DNA of 6,363 nt from contig JABGUO010000430.1 in assembly GCA_018646565.1 (NCBI GenBank), positions 1-6,363 of the forward strand, written 5' to 3'. Both the position numbers and the translations under genes were made by a program. This stretch comes from Opitutia bacterium (GTDB lineage: Bacteria; Verrucomicrobiota; Verrucomicrobiia; Opitutales; Seribacteraceae). Positions 1 through 6,363 of this stretch are shown here, in pieces (positions within the stretch are counted from its first letter, which is position 1; every line of letters starts with the position of its first letter). Below the pieces are notes generated by a model that worked only from the letters and a program-made list of their open reading frames with translations, did no database searches and was not told the origin of the DNA.

Positions 1-450
1 ATTTATGATCGATGTCTGAAACTTTTGGAAATAATGGGAACTAATATTCAGCTTTTTGGATTAGCTGGATCTGGACAACGTGTTAAAATGAGCAATCAAA
101 TACTGATTGCATCCACTATGATTGGCACTGTGGAAGCTTTATTATATGCGGAAAAAGCGAATCTCGACCTAAATAAAGTAATTGGATTGATTGGTCAGGG
201 TGCGGCGGGCTGTTGGTCATTAAATCAATTGGGACCGCGAATGGTTCAGGAAGATTGGGAACCAGGATTTTTTGTTAAACACTTTGTTAAAGACATGGGG
301 ATTGCACTAGAGGATGCCGGTCGAATGAATCTTAAATTAAAAGGGTTGGAATTAGCCATGTCTTTTTATGATCGGGTCAAGGATGCGGGTTATTCGGAAA
401 ATGGCACTCAGGTCTTACTGAAAGTATTGCGAGGATTAAACCAACAATAA
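1..450 (+). CDS. NAD(P)-dependent oxidoreductase, 3-hydroxyisobutyrate dehydrogenase family (3' part; 5' end outside window)
   Basis: The frame is open from base 1 to the TAA at 448-450, so the gene starts upstream; the TTG at 25 is internal, not the start. The visible 149 codons are the end of the Rossmann domain plus the all-helical C-terminal domain of the beta-hydroxyacid dehydrogenase family, which oxidises 3-hydroxy acids or reduces the matching semialdehydes with NAD(P). Two family signatures are visible. GSGQRVKMSNQ contains the catalytic lysine (codon 85-87) and the conserved asparagine (94-96). GFFVKHFVKDMGIALEDA contains the KD pair (289-294) that contacts the cofactor. GPRM and the KHFVKDMGIAL wording resemble YkwC-like members more than classical MmsB, from memory. 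The N-terminal GxGxxG lies outside the window. The substrate cannot be told from sequence; glyoxylate/succinic semialdehyde or tartronate semialdehyde reductase activity are alternatives. The gene ends 68 nt before the next one and may share its transcript. Confidence 0.9.
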   Translation: MYDRCLKLLEIMGTNIQLFGLAGSGQRVKMSNQILIASTMIGTVEALLYAEKANLDLNKVIGLIGQGAAGCWSLNQLGPRMVQEDWEPGFFVKHFVKDMGIALEDAGRMNLKLKGLELAMSFYDRVKDAGYSENGTQVLLKVLRGLNQQ

Positions 451-454
451 TTTT

Positions 455-471
455 CAATCGTTAAAAGATTG
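455..471 (+). other. weak hairpin after the oxidoreductase gene
   Basis: CAATC (455-459) and GATTG (467-471) can pair around a 7-nt loop, 4 nt after the upstream stop codon, and are followed by TTTCC. Five base pairs with only two G-C and a broken T-run make a poor terminator, so readthrough into the next gene is plausible. The rest of the 451-518 gap shows no clear promoter. Confidence 0.2.
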
Positions 472-503
472 TTTCCAAATCCTGTGGAATCAGTAGTGTA
501 TGG

Positions 504-512
504 TTTAAATTT
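504..512 (+). promoter_or_regulatory. A/T-rich start-region motif TTTAAATTT before the UXS gene
   Basis: TTTAAATTT lies 6 nt before the ATG at 519. The same 9-mer is found at the same distance before secA. No purine-rich SD sequence is present in the 30 nt upstream of this start. Its role is inference: an unstructured A/U-rich ribosome landing site would fit initiation without SD pairing, and a simple effect of AT richness is the alternative. Confidence 0.3.
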
Positions 513-518
513 AATATT

Positions 519-1451
519 ATGGTTATTCTTGTAACTGGTGGAGCAGGTTTTTTAGGCAGTCATTTATGTGAGCGTTTGCTCGGGCAGGGCCATGAGGTTT
601 TATGCCTGGACAACTTTTTCACAGGTCGGAGAAAGAATGTTTCTCATTTGATGGCAAATTCGAATTTTGAACTGATTCGCCACGATGTTGTCGACCCATT
701 TAAATTCGAAGTCGATCGGATATACAATTTGGCCTGTCCCGCTTCTCCAGTTCACTATCAATATAATCCGATCAAAACAGTAAAAACTTCCGTGATGGGA
801 GCAATTAACTGTTTGGGTTTAGCAAAGCGAGTAGGAGCCCGAATTTTACAGGCATCCACATCTGAAGTGTATGGAGATCCGGAAGTCCATCCCCAACCTG
901 AGAGCTATCGGGGCAATGTAAACCCAATTGGGTTAAGAGCATGTTATGACGAGGGAAAACGCTGTGCTGAAACTTTATTTTTTGATTACCATCGCGAGAA
1001 TAAAGTCGATGTCCGGGTTGTTCGTATATTTAACACATACGGTCCGCGAATGTTAGCAGATGATGGCCGGGTGGTATCGAATTTTATTGTGCAAGCCCTT
1101 AAGGGGGAAGACCTGACCCTTTACGGAAATGGTTCACAGACCCGTTCGTTTTGCTACATGGATGATTTACTCGAAGCAATGATTCGTACAATGGAGCAGG
1201 ATCAAACTGTTGGTCCCATCAATATTGGTAATCCGAATGAGTTTACAATCAGGCAACTTGCCGAAACAGTCTTACAAAAAGTCCAATCCAATTCATCGAT
1301 TATCGAAATGCCTCTGCCCGCAGATGACCCCACTCAGCGAAAACCAGATATTTCCCTCGCCCAGAAAGTTTTGGATTGGGAACCAAAAATACAACTTGAA
1401 GAAGGACTTGATAATACAATCCCTTACTTCAAAGAACTTCTTGGCATTTAA
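519..1451 (+). CDS. UDP-glucuronate decarboxylase (UDP-xylose synthase), SDR family
   Basis: A 310-aa cytosolic extended short-chain dehydrogenase. It is predicted to convert UDP-glucuronate to UDP-xylose through an NAD-bound 4-keto intermediate, supplying xylose for surface polysaccharide. The NAD-binding TGGAGFLG lies at residues 6-13. The catalytic set is T114, E116 ([14 protein letters not shown]), Y143 and K147 (CYDEGK); the Y-to-E spacing of 27 matches human UXS1 as I recall it. [10 protein letters not shown] (169-178) and the [10 protein letters not shown] segment near 269-278, with the probable substrate arginine R274, are also typical of UXS and separate it from UDP-glucose 4-epimerase and dTDP-glucose dehydratase. 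It lacks the N-terminal membrane anchor of animal enzymes and has full bacterial length. ATG 519 is the only canonical start after an in-frame TAA at 462-464; no SD is seen. The stop is 10 nt before secA, so the two are probably cotranscribed. The function call rests on family motifs and is strong; a UDP-apiose/xylose or ArnA-like activity is less likely. Confidence 0.93.
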   Translation: MVILVTGGAGFLGSHLCERLLGQGHEVLCLDNFFTGRRKNVSHLMANSNFELIRHDVVDPFKFEVDRIYNLACPASPVHYQYNPIKTVKTSVMGAINCLGLAKRVGARILQASTSEVYGDPEVHPQPESYRGNVNPIGLRACYDEGKRCAETLFFDYHRENKVDVRVVRIFNTYGPRMLADDGRVVSNFIVQALKGEDLTLYGNGSQTRSFCYMDDLLEAMIRTMEQDQTVGPINIGNPNEFTIRQLAETVLQKVQSNSSIIEMPLPADDPTQRKPDISLAQKVLDWEPKIQLEEGLDNTIPYFKELLGI

Positions 1452-1455
1452 ATTT
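1447..1455 (+). promoter_or_regulatory. A/T-rich start-region motif TTTAAATTT before secA
   Basis: TTTAAATTT spans the end of the UXS gene, including its stop codon TAA (1449-1451), and ends 6 nt before the secA ATG at 1462, matching the copy before the UXS start. No SD-like purine run is present upstream of secA. Either the motif helps initiation or secA is translated by coupling to the UXS stop codon 10 nt upstream. Both are inference. Confidence 0.3.
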
Positions 1456-1461
1456 TAAACT

Positions 1462-4400
1462 ATGAATCCTCTTTCTCCTTTTAAATCGATTCTGCAAAGC
1501 CTAAAGGGCAGGAATCATCGAAAATATATTAAGAAATGTGCACCTGCTGTTCGCGAAATTAATCGAATTGAAAAGGAGTATCAAAGCTTAAGTGATGAAC
1601 AACTCCAGGCAAAGACGCCGGAGTTAATGGAGAGATTTCAGAAGGGTGAAACTTTGGACGCTTTGTTGCCTGAGGCATTTGCAGTTGTTAAGAACGGTGC
1701 CCGTCGACTTTGTGGGAAAAACATTGATGTCTGTGGTCACCCACTTCTATGGGAGATGATTCATTATGATGTTCAGTTAATCGGAGGAATGGCATTGCAT
1801 GATCGGCATATTGCGGAAATGGCCACCGGGGAAGGAAAGACCCTGGTTTCGACTTGTCCCCTTTACCTCAATGCAATCTCAGGAAAAAATTGTCAACTTG
1901 TCACCGTGAATGATTACTTGGCCCGTCGGGATTCTCATTGGATGGGTGCTTTATTTGAATTTCTTGGTTTAACGGTGGGATGTATTCAGAATAATATGCC
2001 TTCCGCTGAAAGACGTTTGATGTATGAGAAAAATTTAACTTACGGTACAGCATCGGAATTTGGATTTGATTACTTGCGCGATAATGGAATGGCAACCTGT
2101 AAGGATGATCAGGTACAAAAGGACTATTTCTTCTGTATTATTGATGAAGCCGATTCTATTTTGATAGATGAAGCTCGGACTCCATTAATTATTTCTGGAC
2201 CGATGAGAGAGGATCACCCATTGCCCTTTGGTGAAATGAAGCCCTTGGTAATGAAACTCTTTGATACTCAACTTAAGCAATGTAATCGACTTGCAGAGGA
2301 GGCTAAAAAACTGTTTGGCAAAGAGGACCTTTCCGATGAGGAAGCCGATGAGGCGACCGCTAAGATTTACCAGGTTAAAAAAGGAATGCCCACTCATCGC
2401 CAATTTATGAGGATGATGGAAAATGCTCAAATTCGAAAGAAATTTGAAAAATTCGATTTGGAGATGAATTCTGATTACAACAAGCAAAGGGCTCATCAAT
2501 TAAAAGAAGACTTGCATTATGTGATCGATGAAAAAAATCAACAAGCTGATTTGACCGAGATTGGAAGGTCTTTAATTAGCCCAAAAGATCCTAACGGCTT
2601 TGTTATTCCAGATTTAGCAACAATTTATGTGGAGATCGATCGTAATTCTGAATCCGATGACGATACCAAGCGGGAAAAAAAGGAAGAAGCAGAAAAAGAC
2701 TTTCAAGTAAGAAGCGAAAGGATTCATACTGTATCCCAACTCTTACGGGCATTTGGCTTATACGAAAAAGATAAGCAATATGTTGTTCAAGGCGGAAAGG
2801 TAATGATTGTGGATGAGAATACAGGTCGCCTCATGCCCGGTCGTCGATGGAGTAATGGACTTCACCAGGCGGTTGAAGCCAAGGAGGGGGTAGTCATTGA
2901 AAAAGAAACTAAAACCTATGCCACGATTACTATCCAAAACTACTTTCGGATGTATGAAAAACTAGCCGGCATGACTGGAACCGCTGAAACTGAAGCAGGA
3001 GAATTTCATGATATTTACCGCCTCGGTGTAATGGTTATTCCCACACACCGAGATTGTGTTCGAAAAGATTTAAATGATTTGATGTTTAAAGGTCGTCGCC
3101 AGAAATTTAATCAGGTTCTCGAAGACCTGACTGAGGCACACAAAAATGAACAACCCGTCTTAATCGGTACGGCTTCGGTTGAATCTTCCGAAGTATTTAG
3201 TCGTATGCTCAAACGTGCCAATATCAGGCATACCGTACTCAATGCAAAATTTCATGAGAGGGAAGCGGAAATTGTTTCACAGGCGGGTCAGCGGGGTGCA
3301 GTTACCATTGCTACCAACATGGCTGGACGGGGAACGGATATTAAATTGGGGGAAGGGGTAAAAGAACTCGGAGGTCTTTTGGTTTTGGGTACTGAAAGAC
3401 ACGAATCCCGACGAACAGACAGGCAGTTAAGAGGCCGATGTGCTCGTCAGGGAGATCCCGGTGCTTCTCGCTTTTATGTCTCTCTGGAAGATGACCTAAT
3501 GCGCTTGTTTGCCAATCAAGGAGCTCTTTCCAAGATGTTGGAGAAATCTTTTGGGGATGACGAGGTCTTGGAGCATGGTACCTTAGATTGGTCGATTCAA
3601 AATGCACAAAAGAAAGTGGAGCAACAAAATTACTCGATTCGCAAGAGACTTCTTCAATATGATGATGTCTTAAACAGGCAGCGGGAAATTGTTTATTCCA
3701 TCCGTAATGACGTGCTGTTGGAAGAGGACCCTGGTAAGATTTTGATCGAGTTAGTGGAGGAAGAAGTAGAGGGAAGAGTTGGTGGGATTCCTCTTACTGA
3801 ATTTAAAGCAATCCGAGTTGAGGACATGCCCGAAATGGAGTCATTATTGGCCTCTTGGGTGAATGTTACTTTTCCTTTATCAGTTCCTTTGGAAGATTTA
3901 ATTGGGAAGAGTGAGGATGAGGTCAAAGCACTGTTACTCGAAAAAATTACTGGTGCCTATGATGGTAAAAGAAAACTGGAGGATCCCGATCAATTACAAA
4001 GCTTAGAACGGTATGTAGTGGTCAACGCAGTGGATGTACATTGGCAGGACCACCTGACAGAAATGGATGAATTGCGTCGAAGCGTGGGCTTGCGTGGTTA
4101 TGGTCAAAAAGATCCCTTAAGCGAGTATAAAAATGAGGCATTTCGTGCCTTCGAAGAGATGATGGTCGCAATGAGGTCAGATGTATGTTCCGGGATGTTT
4201 CGTTCCTCGACCAATTTGGCAGCGTTTGAAAATATGCTTTCCAATCTAAGTAATGTGGCAAAAGTTTCCGGTCCGGATACATCTTCGAGCGGTGGATTTG
4301 ATCGATTTTCGGGACCGAGACAAGGCAATCCTAATTCAGGACCAACCGAAGCTCCAGAGATTCCTAAAATTGCGGTTCCTGTAGTGCGTGAAACTCCCAA

Positions 4401-4479
4401 AGTGGGGAGAAATGATCTTTGTCCTTGCGGGAGTGGGAAAAAATACAAGAAGTGTTGCGGAGTAGGAGTTTCTTCCTAA
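1462..4479 (+). CDS. secA: preprotein translocase ATPase SecA
   Basis: The 1005-aa motor that pushes unfolded precursors through SecYEG at the inner face of the cytoplasmic membrane, using ATP. Walker A ATGEGKT is at residues 121-127 and the Walker B box reads DEAD at 228-231 (DEVD in E. coli). [12 protein letters not shown] at 236-247 leads into the preprotein-binding region. [17 protein letters not shown] (460-476) and KLAGMTGTA (500-508) follow. The second ATPase half has [11 protein letters not shown] (617-627) and [23 protein letters not shown] (643-665). The scaffold/wing domain extends to about 915, then comes a Ser/Gly/Pro-rich linker (about 935-980) and a SEC-C zinc motif with C987, C989, C998, C999. 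The protein is about 100 residues longer than E. coli SecA, mainly from extra sequence at about 255-345 and a charged stretch at about 390-417. The start is bounded by an in-frame TAA at 1456-1458, and no SD is visible. It lies 10 nt downstream of the UXS gene. Confidence 0.98.
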   Translation: MNPLSPFKSILQSLKGRNHRKYIKKCAPAVREINRIEKEYQSLSDEQLQAKTPELMERFQKGETLDALLPEAFAVVKNGARRLCGKNIDVCGHPLLWEMIHYDVQLIGGMALHDRHIAEMATGEGKTLVSTCPLYLNAISGKNCQLVTVNDYLARRDSHWMGALFEFLGLTVGCIQNNMPSAERRLMYEKNLTYGTASEFGFDYLRDNGMATCKDDQVQKDYFFCIIDEADSILIDEARTPLIISGPMREDHPLPFGEMKPLVMKLFDTQLKQCNRLAEEAKKLFGKEDLSDEEADEATAKIYQVKKGMPTHRQFMRMMENAQIRKKFEKFDLEMNSDYNKQRAHQLKEDLHYVIDEKNQQADLTEIGRSLISPKDPNGFVIPDLATIYVEIDRNSESDDDTKREKKEEAEKDFQVRSERIHTVSQLLRAFGLYEKDKQYVVQGGKVMIVDENTGRLMPGRRWSNGLHQAVEAKEGVVIEKETKTYATITIQNYFRMYEKLAGMTGTAETEAGEFHDIYRLGVMVIPTHRDCVRKDLNDLMFKGRRQKFNQVLEDLTEAHKNEQPVLIGTASVESSEVFSRMLKRANIRHTVLNAKFHEREAEIVSQAGQRGAVTIATNMAGRGTDIKLGEGVKELGGLLVLGTERHESRRTDRQLRGRCARQGDPGASRFYVSLEDDLMRLFANQGALSKMLEKSFGDDEVLEHGTLDWSIQNAQKKVEQQNYSIRKRLLQYDDVLNRQREIVYSIRNDVLLEEDPGKILIELVEEEVEGRVGGIPLTEFKAIRVEDMPEMESLLASWVNVTFPLSVPLEDLIGKSEDEVKALLLEKITGAYDGKRKLEDPDQLQSLERYVVVNAVDVHWQDHLTEMDELRRSVGLRGYGQKDPLSEYKNEAFRAFEEMMVAMRSDVCSGMFRSSTNLAAFENMLSNLSNVAKVSGPDTSSSGGFDRFSGPRQGNPNSGPTEAPEIPKIAVPVVRETPKVGRNDLCPCGSGKKYKKCCGVGVSS

Positions 4480-4509
4480 CGGAATATTGCCAGCTTTTTG
4501 TGTGGCGAA

Positions 4510-4534
4510 GGGGAAGCGTCTCCACTGAATCCCC
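4510..4534. other. minor inverted repeat in the secA-rsmA gap
   Basis: GGGGA (4510-4514) and TCCCC (4530-4534) can pair around a 15-nt loop, followed on the plus strand by CCATTTTAG. The stem is short, the loop is long and the T-run is brief, so it would be at most an auxiliary part of the secA 3' end. The rest of the 4480-4545 segment shows nothing else recognisable. Confidence 0.15.
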
Positions 4535-4545
4535 CCATTTTAGTT

Positions 4546-4574
4546 AGCCCTCCACGTTCTGGGGTGGTTCTTTT
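4546..4574 (+). terminator. probable intrinsic terminator of the UXS-secA transcript
   Basis: AGCCCTCCA (4546-4554) pairs with TGGGG-T-GGTT (4560-4569) around the 5-nt loop CGTTC. This gives nine pairs including two G-T pairs, with one bulged T at 4565, followed by the T-rich CTTTT (4570-4574). It starts 66 nt after the secA stop and ends one base before the rsmA stop codon on the other strand. The opposite strand has no T-tract after the stem, so it seems to work only for the plus-strand transcript. The stem is imperfect, hence moderate confidence. Confidence 0.5.
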
Positions 4575-4575
4575 A

Positions 4576-5412
4576 TTACTTGGGCTCTGCCGCGAGTTGT
4601 TGCCAGTTTATTGCACTGATCTGTTCGGGGCGTAAGTGCCGGTCGAGTTTATTAGCCAGTAGCCAACGATCGATCTTTTCCTTCACATCTGTGCTTTCCT
4701 TTTTGATCAGAGATCCGATCTGTTTTCTCCTTTGTGTAAATATTTTACGGATGAGTGCACGATCTTCCTGGTCGAACAGAAAGGGCACTTCTAATCTATC
4801 CAGTTGGACGAGCACTGAATCAATTCCAGGTATGGGAAAAAAGCACTGTCTTGAGACTGGATGAGTTTGAATATGGGTAAAGGCAGCCTTGAGAAAAATG
4901 GAGAGAGCATTGTACTCTTTTGTACCATGGGTAGAATTCATTCGACTCACTGCTTCTTTTTGAAGCATTACCACCATTCGAAATGGAATTCTTTTGGTGT
5001 GCAATAAAGACTCCATCCAAGGAGAAGAAATGGCATAGGGCAAATTAGCAACAACTGCGAATTCCTTTATATCACTTGGCAGGTTGGCAAGTGGATACTT
5101 GACCGCATCCCCTTGGATGAGATCTAATTGTTGATCTGCAATAAAACGACCTAAAGTTTTTTCCAGATTTTTAACTAGTTCGCGATCAATCTCGACGGCA
5201 AATACAGGATGATTGTTGGCCAAAAGTTGTTTAGTTAATGTTCCCAAGCCCGGACCAATTTCAACTACTGGCATACCTTTAGGTAAATCCGCCATCGCGA
5301 GAGATTTACGGACAATATTTCCATCCACTAAGAAATTTTGACCAAGTTTTTTTTTGGGCCTGTGATCTAGCTCATCTAAAATTTTTGAAGTTTCTGTGGG
5401 CGAAAGTGGCAT
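4576..5412 (-). CDS. rsmA: 16S rRNA (adenine1518-N6/adenine1519-N6) dimethyltransferase RsmA (KsgA)
   Basis: A 278-aa SAM-dependent methyltransferase that dimethylates two adjacent adenines near the 3' end of 16S rRNA late in small-subunit assembly. KKKLGQNFL at residues 20-28 is the family N-terminal signature. SAM-binding motif I is EIGPGLGTLT (51-60), the ribose-binding acidic residue is E74 in VEID, D102 follows in GDA, and the catalytic NLPY is at 123-126. QKEAVSRM (151-158), KEYNALS (165-171), FPIPGIDS (192-199) and the RRKQ segment (228-231) complete the typical RsmA rather than Erm pattern. Length is normal for the family. The start ATG at 5412-5410 is the only sensible one: the frame has a TGA inside the end of trpC and no other ATG in between. 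No SD is visible in the 25-nt gap to trpC, with which it is probably cotranscribed. Codons 20-22 contain a run of nine A. Confidence 0.97.
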   Translation of the reverse strand: MPLSPTETSKILDELDHRPKKKLGQNFLVDGNIVRKSLAMADLPKGMPVVEIGPGLGTLTKQLLANNHPVFAVEIDRELVKNLEKTLGRFIADQQLDLIQGDAVKYPLANLPSDIKEFAVVANLPYAISSPWMESLLHTKRIPFRMVVMLQKEAVSRMNSTHGTKEYNALSIFLKAAFTHIQTHPVSRQCFFPIPGIDSVLVQLDRLEVPFLFDQEDRALIRKIFTQRRKQIGSLIKKESTDVKEKIDRWLLANKLDRHLRPEQISAINWQQLAAEPK

Positions 5413-5437
5413 AATTTCAAGGGCGGGAATTAAAAGA

Positions 5438-6232
5438 TTAATCTCGTTGTTTCATCTGATGGATTAGCCCCTCGACATCATCAGATCTCATCAGTGCTTC
5501 ACCACATAATACTGCGTCCGCTCCGCACTCTCGAACTTGCCACGCATCTTCGGGTTCAAAGATTCCACTTTCACTTACTTTAATAATTCCATCTGGAATT
5601 TGTGGGATTAATTTCTCAGATATTTCTAGATCAGTTACAAAACGGGTAAGGTCTCGATTATTTACCCCTAGGATTTTGGGGTCATGTCTGAGTGATTTGG
5701 TAAGTTCTTCTTCTTCGTGTATTTCATAAAGGCAATCCAATCCACTTATATCCGCTGCTTCACGCAGTACTTTTAATTCATCGTCTGATAATGCACGAAC
5801 AATTAATAGAATGGCACTCGCTCCTGCCTCAAGTGCTTCGAGTACTTGGATCGGATGAACCATGAAATCTTTTCGCAAGGTGGGAATTCCACGCTGGTGA
5901 TTTTGAAGAAAATCGTTCACTTCCCACAAATCTTCAAGTTGACCGCCAAAATATTTCATATCAGTCAAAATGGATAGGGCATCTGCATCCGCATTGAGAT
6001 AAGTGCGACCCTGTTCCACCGCAGAGATATCCTCTGCAATATCTCCCGCAGATGGAGATTTCCTTTTGATTTCCGCAATAACTGAAAGCTCGTCCTGGGC
6101 GAGTGAATCATAAAAAGAAAAATCTTTTTTCATCCGCTTCCCTAATTGCTCCAGTTCATTCAATTTTACTGGACGAATACGAGAAGAAACTTCCTTTCGT
6201 TTCCATTCCATAATTTCGGCTAATTTATCCAT
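5438..6232 (-). CDS. trpC: indole-3-glycerol-phosphate synthase TrpC
   Basis: A 264-aa single-domain TIM-barrel enzyme of tryptophan synthesis. It closes the indole ring of 1-(o-carboxyphenylamino)-1-deoxyribulose 5-phosphate with loss of CO2 and water. All recognised catalytic positions are present: E54 and K56 in AEIKRKSPS (53-61), K121 in LRKDF (119-123), E170 in YEIHEE, N191 in GVNNRDL (189-195), and E221/S222 in SESGI. LTDMKYFGG (89-97) and the C-terminal ADAVLCGEALM (238-248) phosphate-binding region also fit. It is not fused to TrpF, unlike the E. coli protein. An in-frame TAA immediately precedes ATG 6232-6230, so the gene cannot start earlier, and the N-terminal helix containing KRKEV is in the usual place. 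No SD lies before this ATG, but a short reading frame with a good SD overlaps it. rsmA follows after 25 nt. No other trp gene is visible in the window. Confidence 0.97.
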   Translation of the reverse strand: MDKLAEIMEWKRKEVSSRIRPVKLNELEQLGKRMKKDFSFYDSLAQDELSVIAEIKRKSPSAGDIAEDISAVEQGRTYLNADADALSILTDMKYFGGQLEDLWEVNDFLQNHQRGIPTLRKDFMVHPIQVLEALEAGASAILLIVRALSDDELKVLREAADISGLDCLYEIHEEEELTKSLRHDPKILGVNNRDLTRFVTDLEISEKLIPQIPDGIIKVSESGIFEPEDAWQVRECGADAVLCGEALMRSDDVEGLIHQMKQRD

Positions 6233-6278
6233 TTAATTGAGAAGTTATTTTTATTTCGAGTTGAGTTTGAATTGCCAT
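6225..6278 (-). CDS. possible 17-aa upstream reading frame overlapping the trpC start
   Basis: ATG 6278-6276 begins MAIQTQLEIKITSQLNG, ending at a TAA (6227-6225) that lies just inside trpC, in a different frame. It is preceded by AGGAG (minus strand, 6292-6288) with a 9-nt spacer, the only clear SD I see at a start codon in the window. Ribosomes ending here would stop 2 nt past the trpC ATG, a geometry compatible with reinitiation and translational coupling. It has no tryptophan codons, so it is not a classical trp attenuation peptide. It could also be chance, since a 17-codon frame is short. No known function is recognised. Confidence 0.35.
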   Translation of the reverse strand: MAIQTQLEIKITSQLNG

Positions 6279-6287
6279 GTATTGTAA

Positions 6288-6292
6288 CTCCT
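6288..6292 (-). promoter_or_regulatory. Shine-Dalgarno AGGAG in the trpC leader
   Basis: AGGAG on the minus strand lies 9 nt before ATG 6278. The trpC ATG is 55 nt further from it than optimal spacing allows, so if functional it serves the 17-codon frame and trpC only indirectly. The start codons of trpC, rsmA, secA and the UXS gene have no comparable sequence. Confidence 0.4.
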
Positions 6293-6295
6293 ACA

Positions 6296-6320
6296 GAATG
6301 CGCGAGAGTGAGCGAAATTC
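6296..6320 (-). other. inverted repeat upstream of the trpC leader SD
   Basis: On the minus strand GAAT-TT-CGC (6320-6312) can pair with GCG-C-ATTC (6303-6296), giving seven pairs with a small internal loop and an 8-nt apical loop. It lies 3 nt before the AGGAG, where it could influence ribosome access. No T-tract follows, so it is not a terminator. Regulatory meaning is inference. Confidence 0.2.
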
Positions 6321-6332
6321 AACGACTAAGAC

Positions 6333-6349
6333 AAATTGTTACACAACTT
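6333..6349. other. short inverted repeat AAATTGT-TAC-ACAACTT
   Basis: The two 7-nt arms (6333-6339 and 6343-6349) are complementary except for one G-T pair, around the 3-nt spacer TAC, about 100 nt upstream of trpC. The arrangement fits either an operator-like palindrome or a small hairpin at the end of an upstream minus-strand transcript; the downstream minus-strand sequence TTTGTCTT is only weakly T-rich. No recognised regulator site matches; it does not resemble the TrpR operator. Confidence 0.2.
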
Positions 6350-6363
6350 CGGGCGCCAGATGG

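Noticed and set aside
25..27. TTG as the start of the first gene
   Set aside because: The frame is open to base 1 and the protein would lack its N-terminal Rossmann domain; the gene clearly begins outside the window.
2185..2499. 104-codon open frame on the minus strand inside secA
   Set aside because: Antisense to SecA coding sequence, no start signal and a composition typical of a reverse-frame shadow, even though it overlaps the less conserved insert.
4104..4448. 114-codon open frame on the minus strand inside secA
   Set aside because: It lies antisense to well-conserved SecA sequence including the zinc motif, has no recognisable domain and follows the codon structure of secA; it is a shadow.
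4463..4478. TAGGA/TCCTA hairpin over the secA stop codon
   Set aside because: Only five pairs, and no T-run after it; the hairpin at 4546-4569 is a better terminator.
6225..6278. Classical trp attenuator leader peptide
   Set aside because: The small frame contains no tryptophan codons and no terminator/antiterminator pair is visible between it and trpC, since the two overlap.
6281..6286. TACAAT on the minus strand as a -10 box for trpC
   Set aside because: It matches five of six positions, but no -35-like hexamer lies at 16-18 nt, and it sits between the leader SD and its ATG.
1..6363. Mobile element, CRISPR array, tRNA or defence system
   Set aside because: No transposase or integrase, no repeat-spacer pattern, no long terminal inverted repeats and no cloverleaf sequence were seen; the genes are housekeeping families with uniform base composition.

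Overview
This window reads as ordinary chromosomal DNA from a moderately AT-rich bacterium. It carries five protein genes in two converging groups, with no sign of mobile DNA, CRISPR arrays, rRNA or tRNA. My best guess for the source is the Verrucomicrobiota (Opitutae-like) or another PVC-group lineage. The basis is a long SecA (1005 aa) with extra segments inside the motor domain and a C-terminal CxC-x8-CC zinc motif, together with A/T-rich start regions lacking Shine-Dalgarno (SD) sequences. Bacteroidota share some of these traits, so the assignment is inference.

Plus strand: the window opens inside a 3-hydroxyisobutyrate dehydrogenase-family oxidoreductase (1-450, 5' end missing). A 68-nt gap leads to a UDP-glucuronate decarboxylase (519-1451), and 10 nt later comes secA (1462-4479). 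The last two are almost certainly cotranscribed. Both have the same 9-mer, TTTAAATTT, exactly 6 nt before the ATG and no SD sequence. A hairpin followed by a T-rich stretch (4546-4574) probably ends this transcript, just before the stop codon of the converging gene.

Minus strand: trpC (6232-5438, indole-3-glycerol-phosphate synthase) is followed after 25 nt by rsmA/ksgA (5412-4576, 16S rRNA dimethyladenosine transferase), a probable two-gene transcript. Upstream of trpC is a 131-nt leader. It holds a 17-codon reading frame with the only clear SD sequence I found at a start codon here, and its stop codon overlaps the trpC start. It also holds two small inverted repeats.

Functionally this is housekeeping: protein export (SecA), ribosome maturation (RsmA), tryptophan synthesis (TrpC), nucleotide-sugar supply for surface polysaccharide (UXS) and an oxidoreductase of unknown substrate. 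I found no convincing evidence of an undescribed multi-gene system. The observations most worth a second look are the shared start-region motif and the possible translational coupling at trpC.
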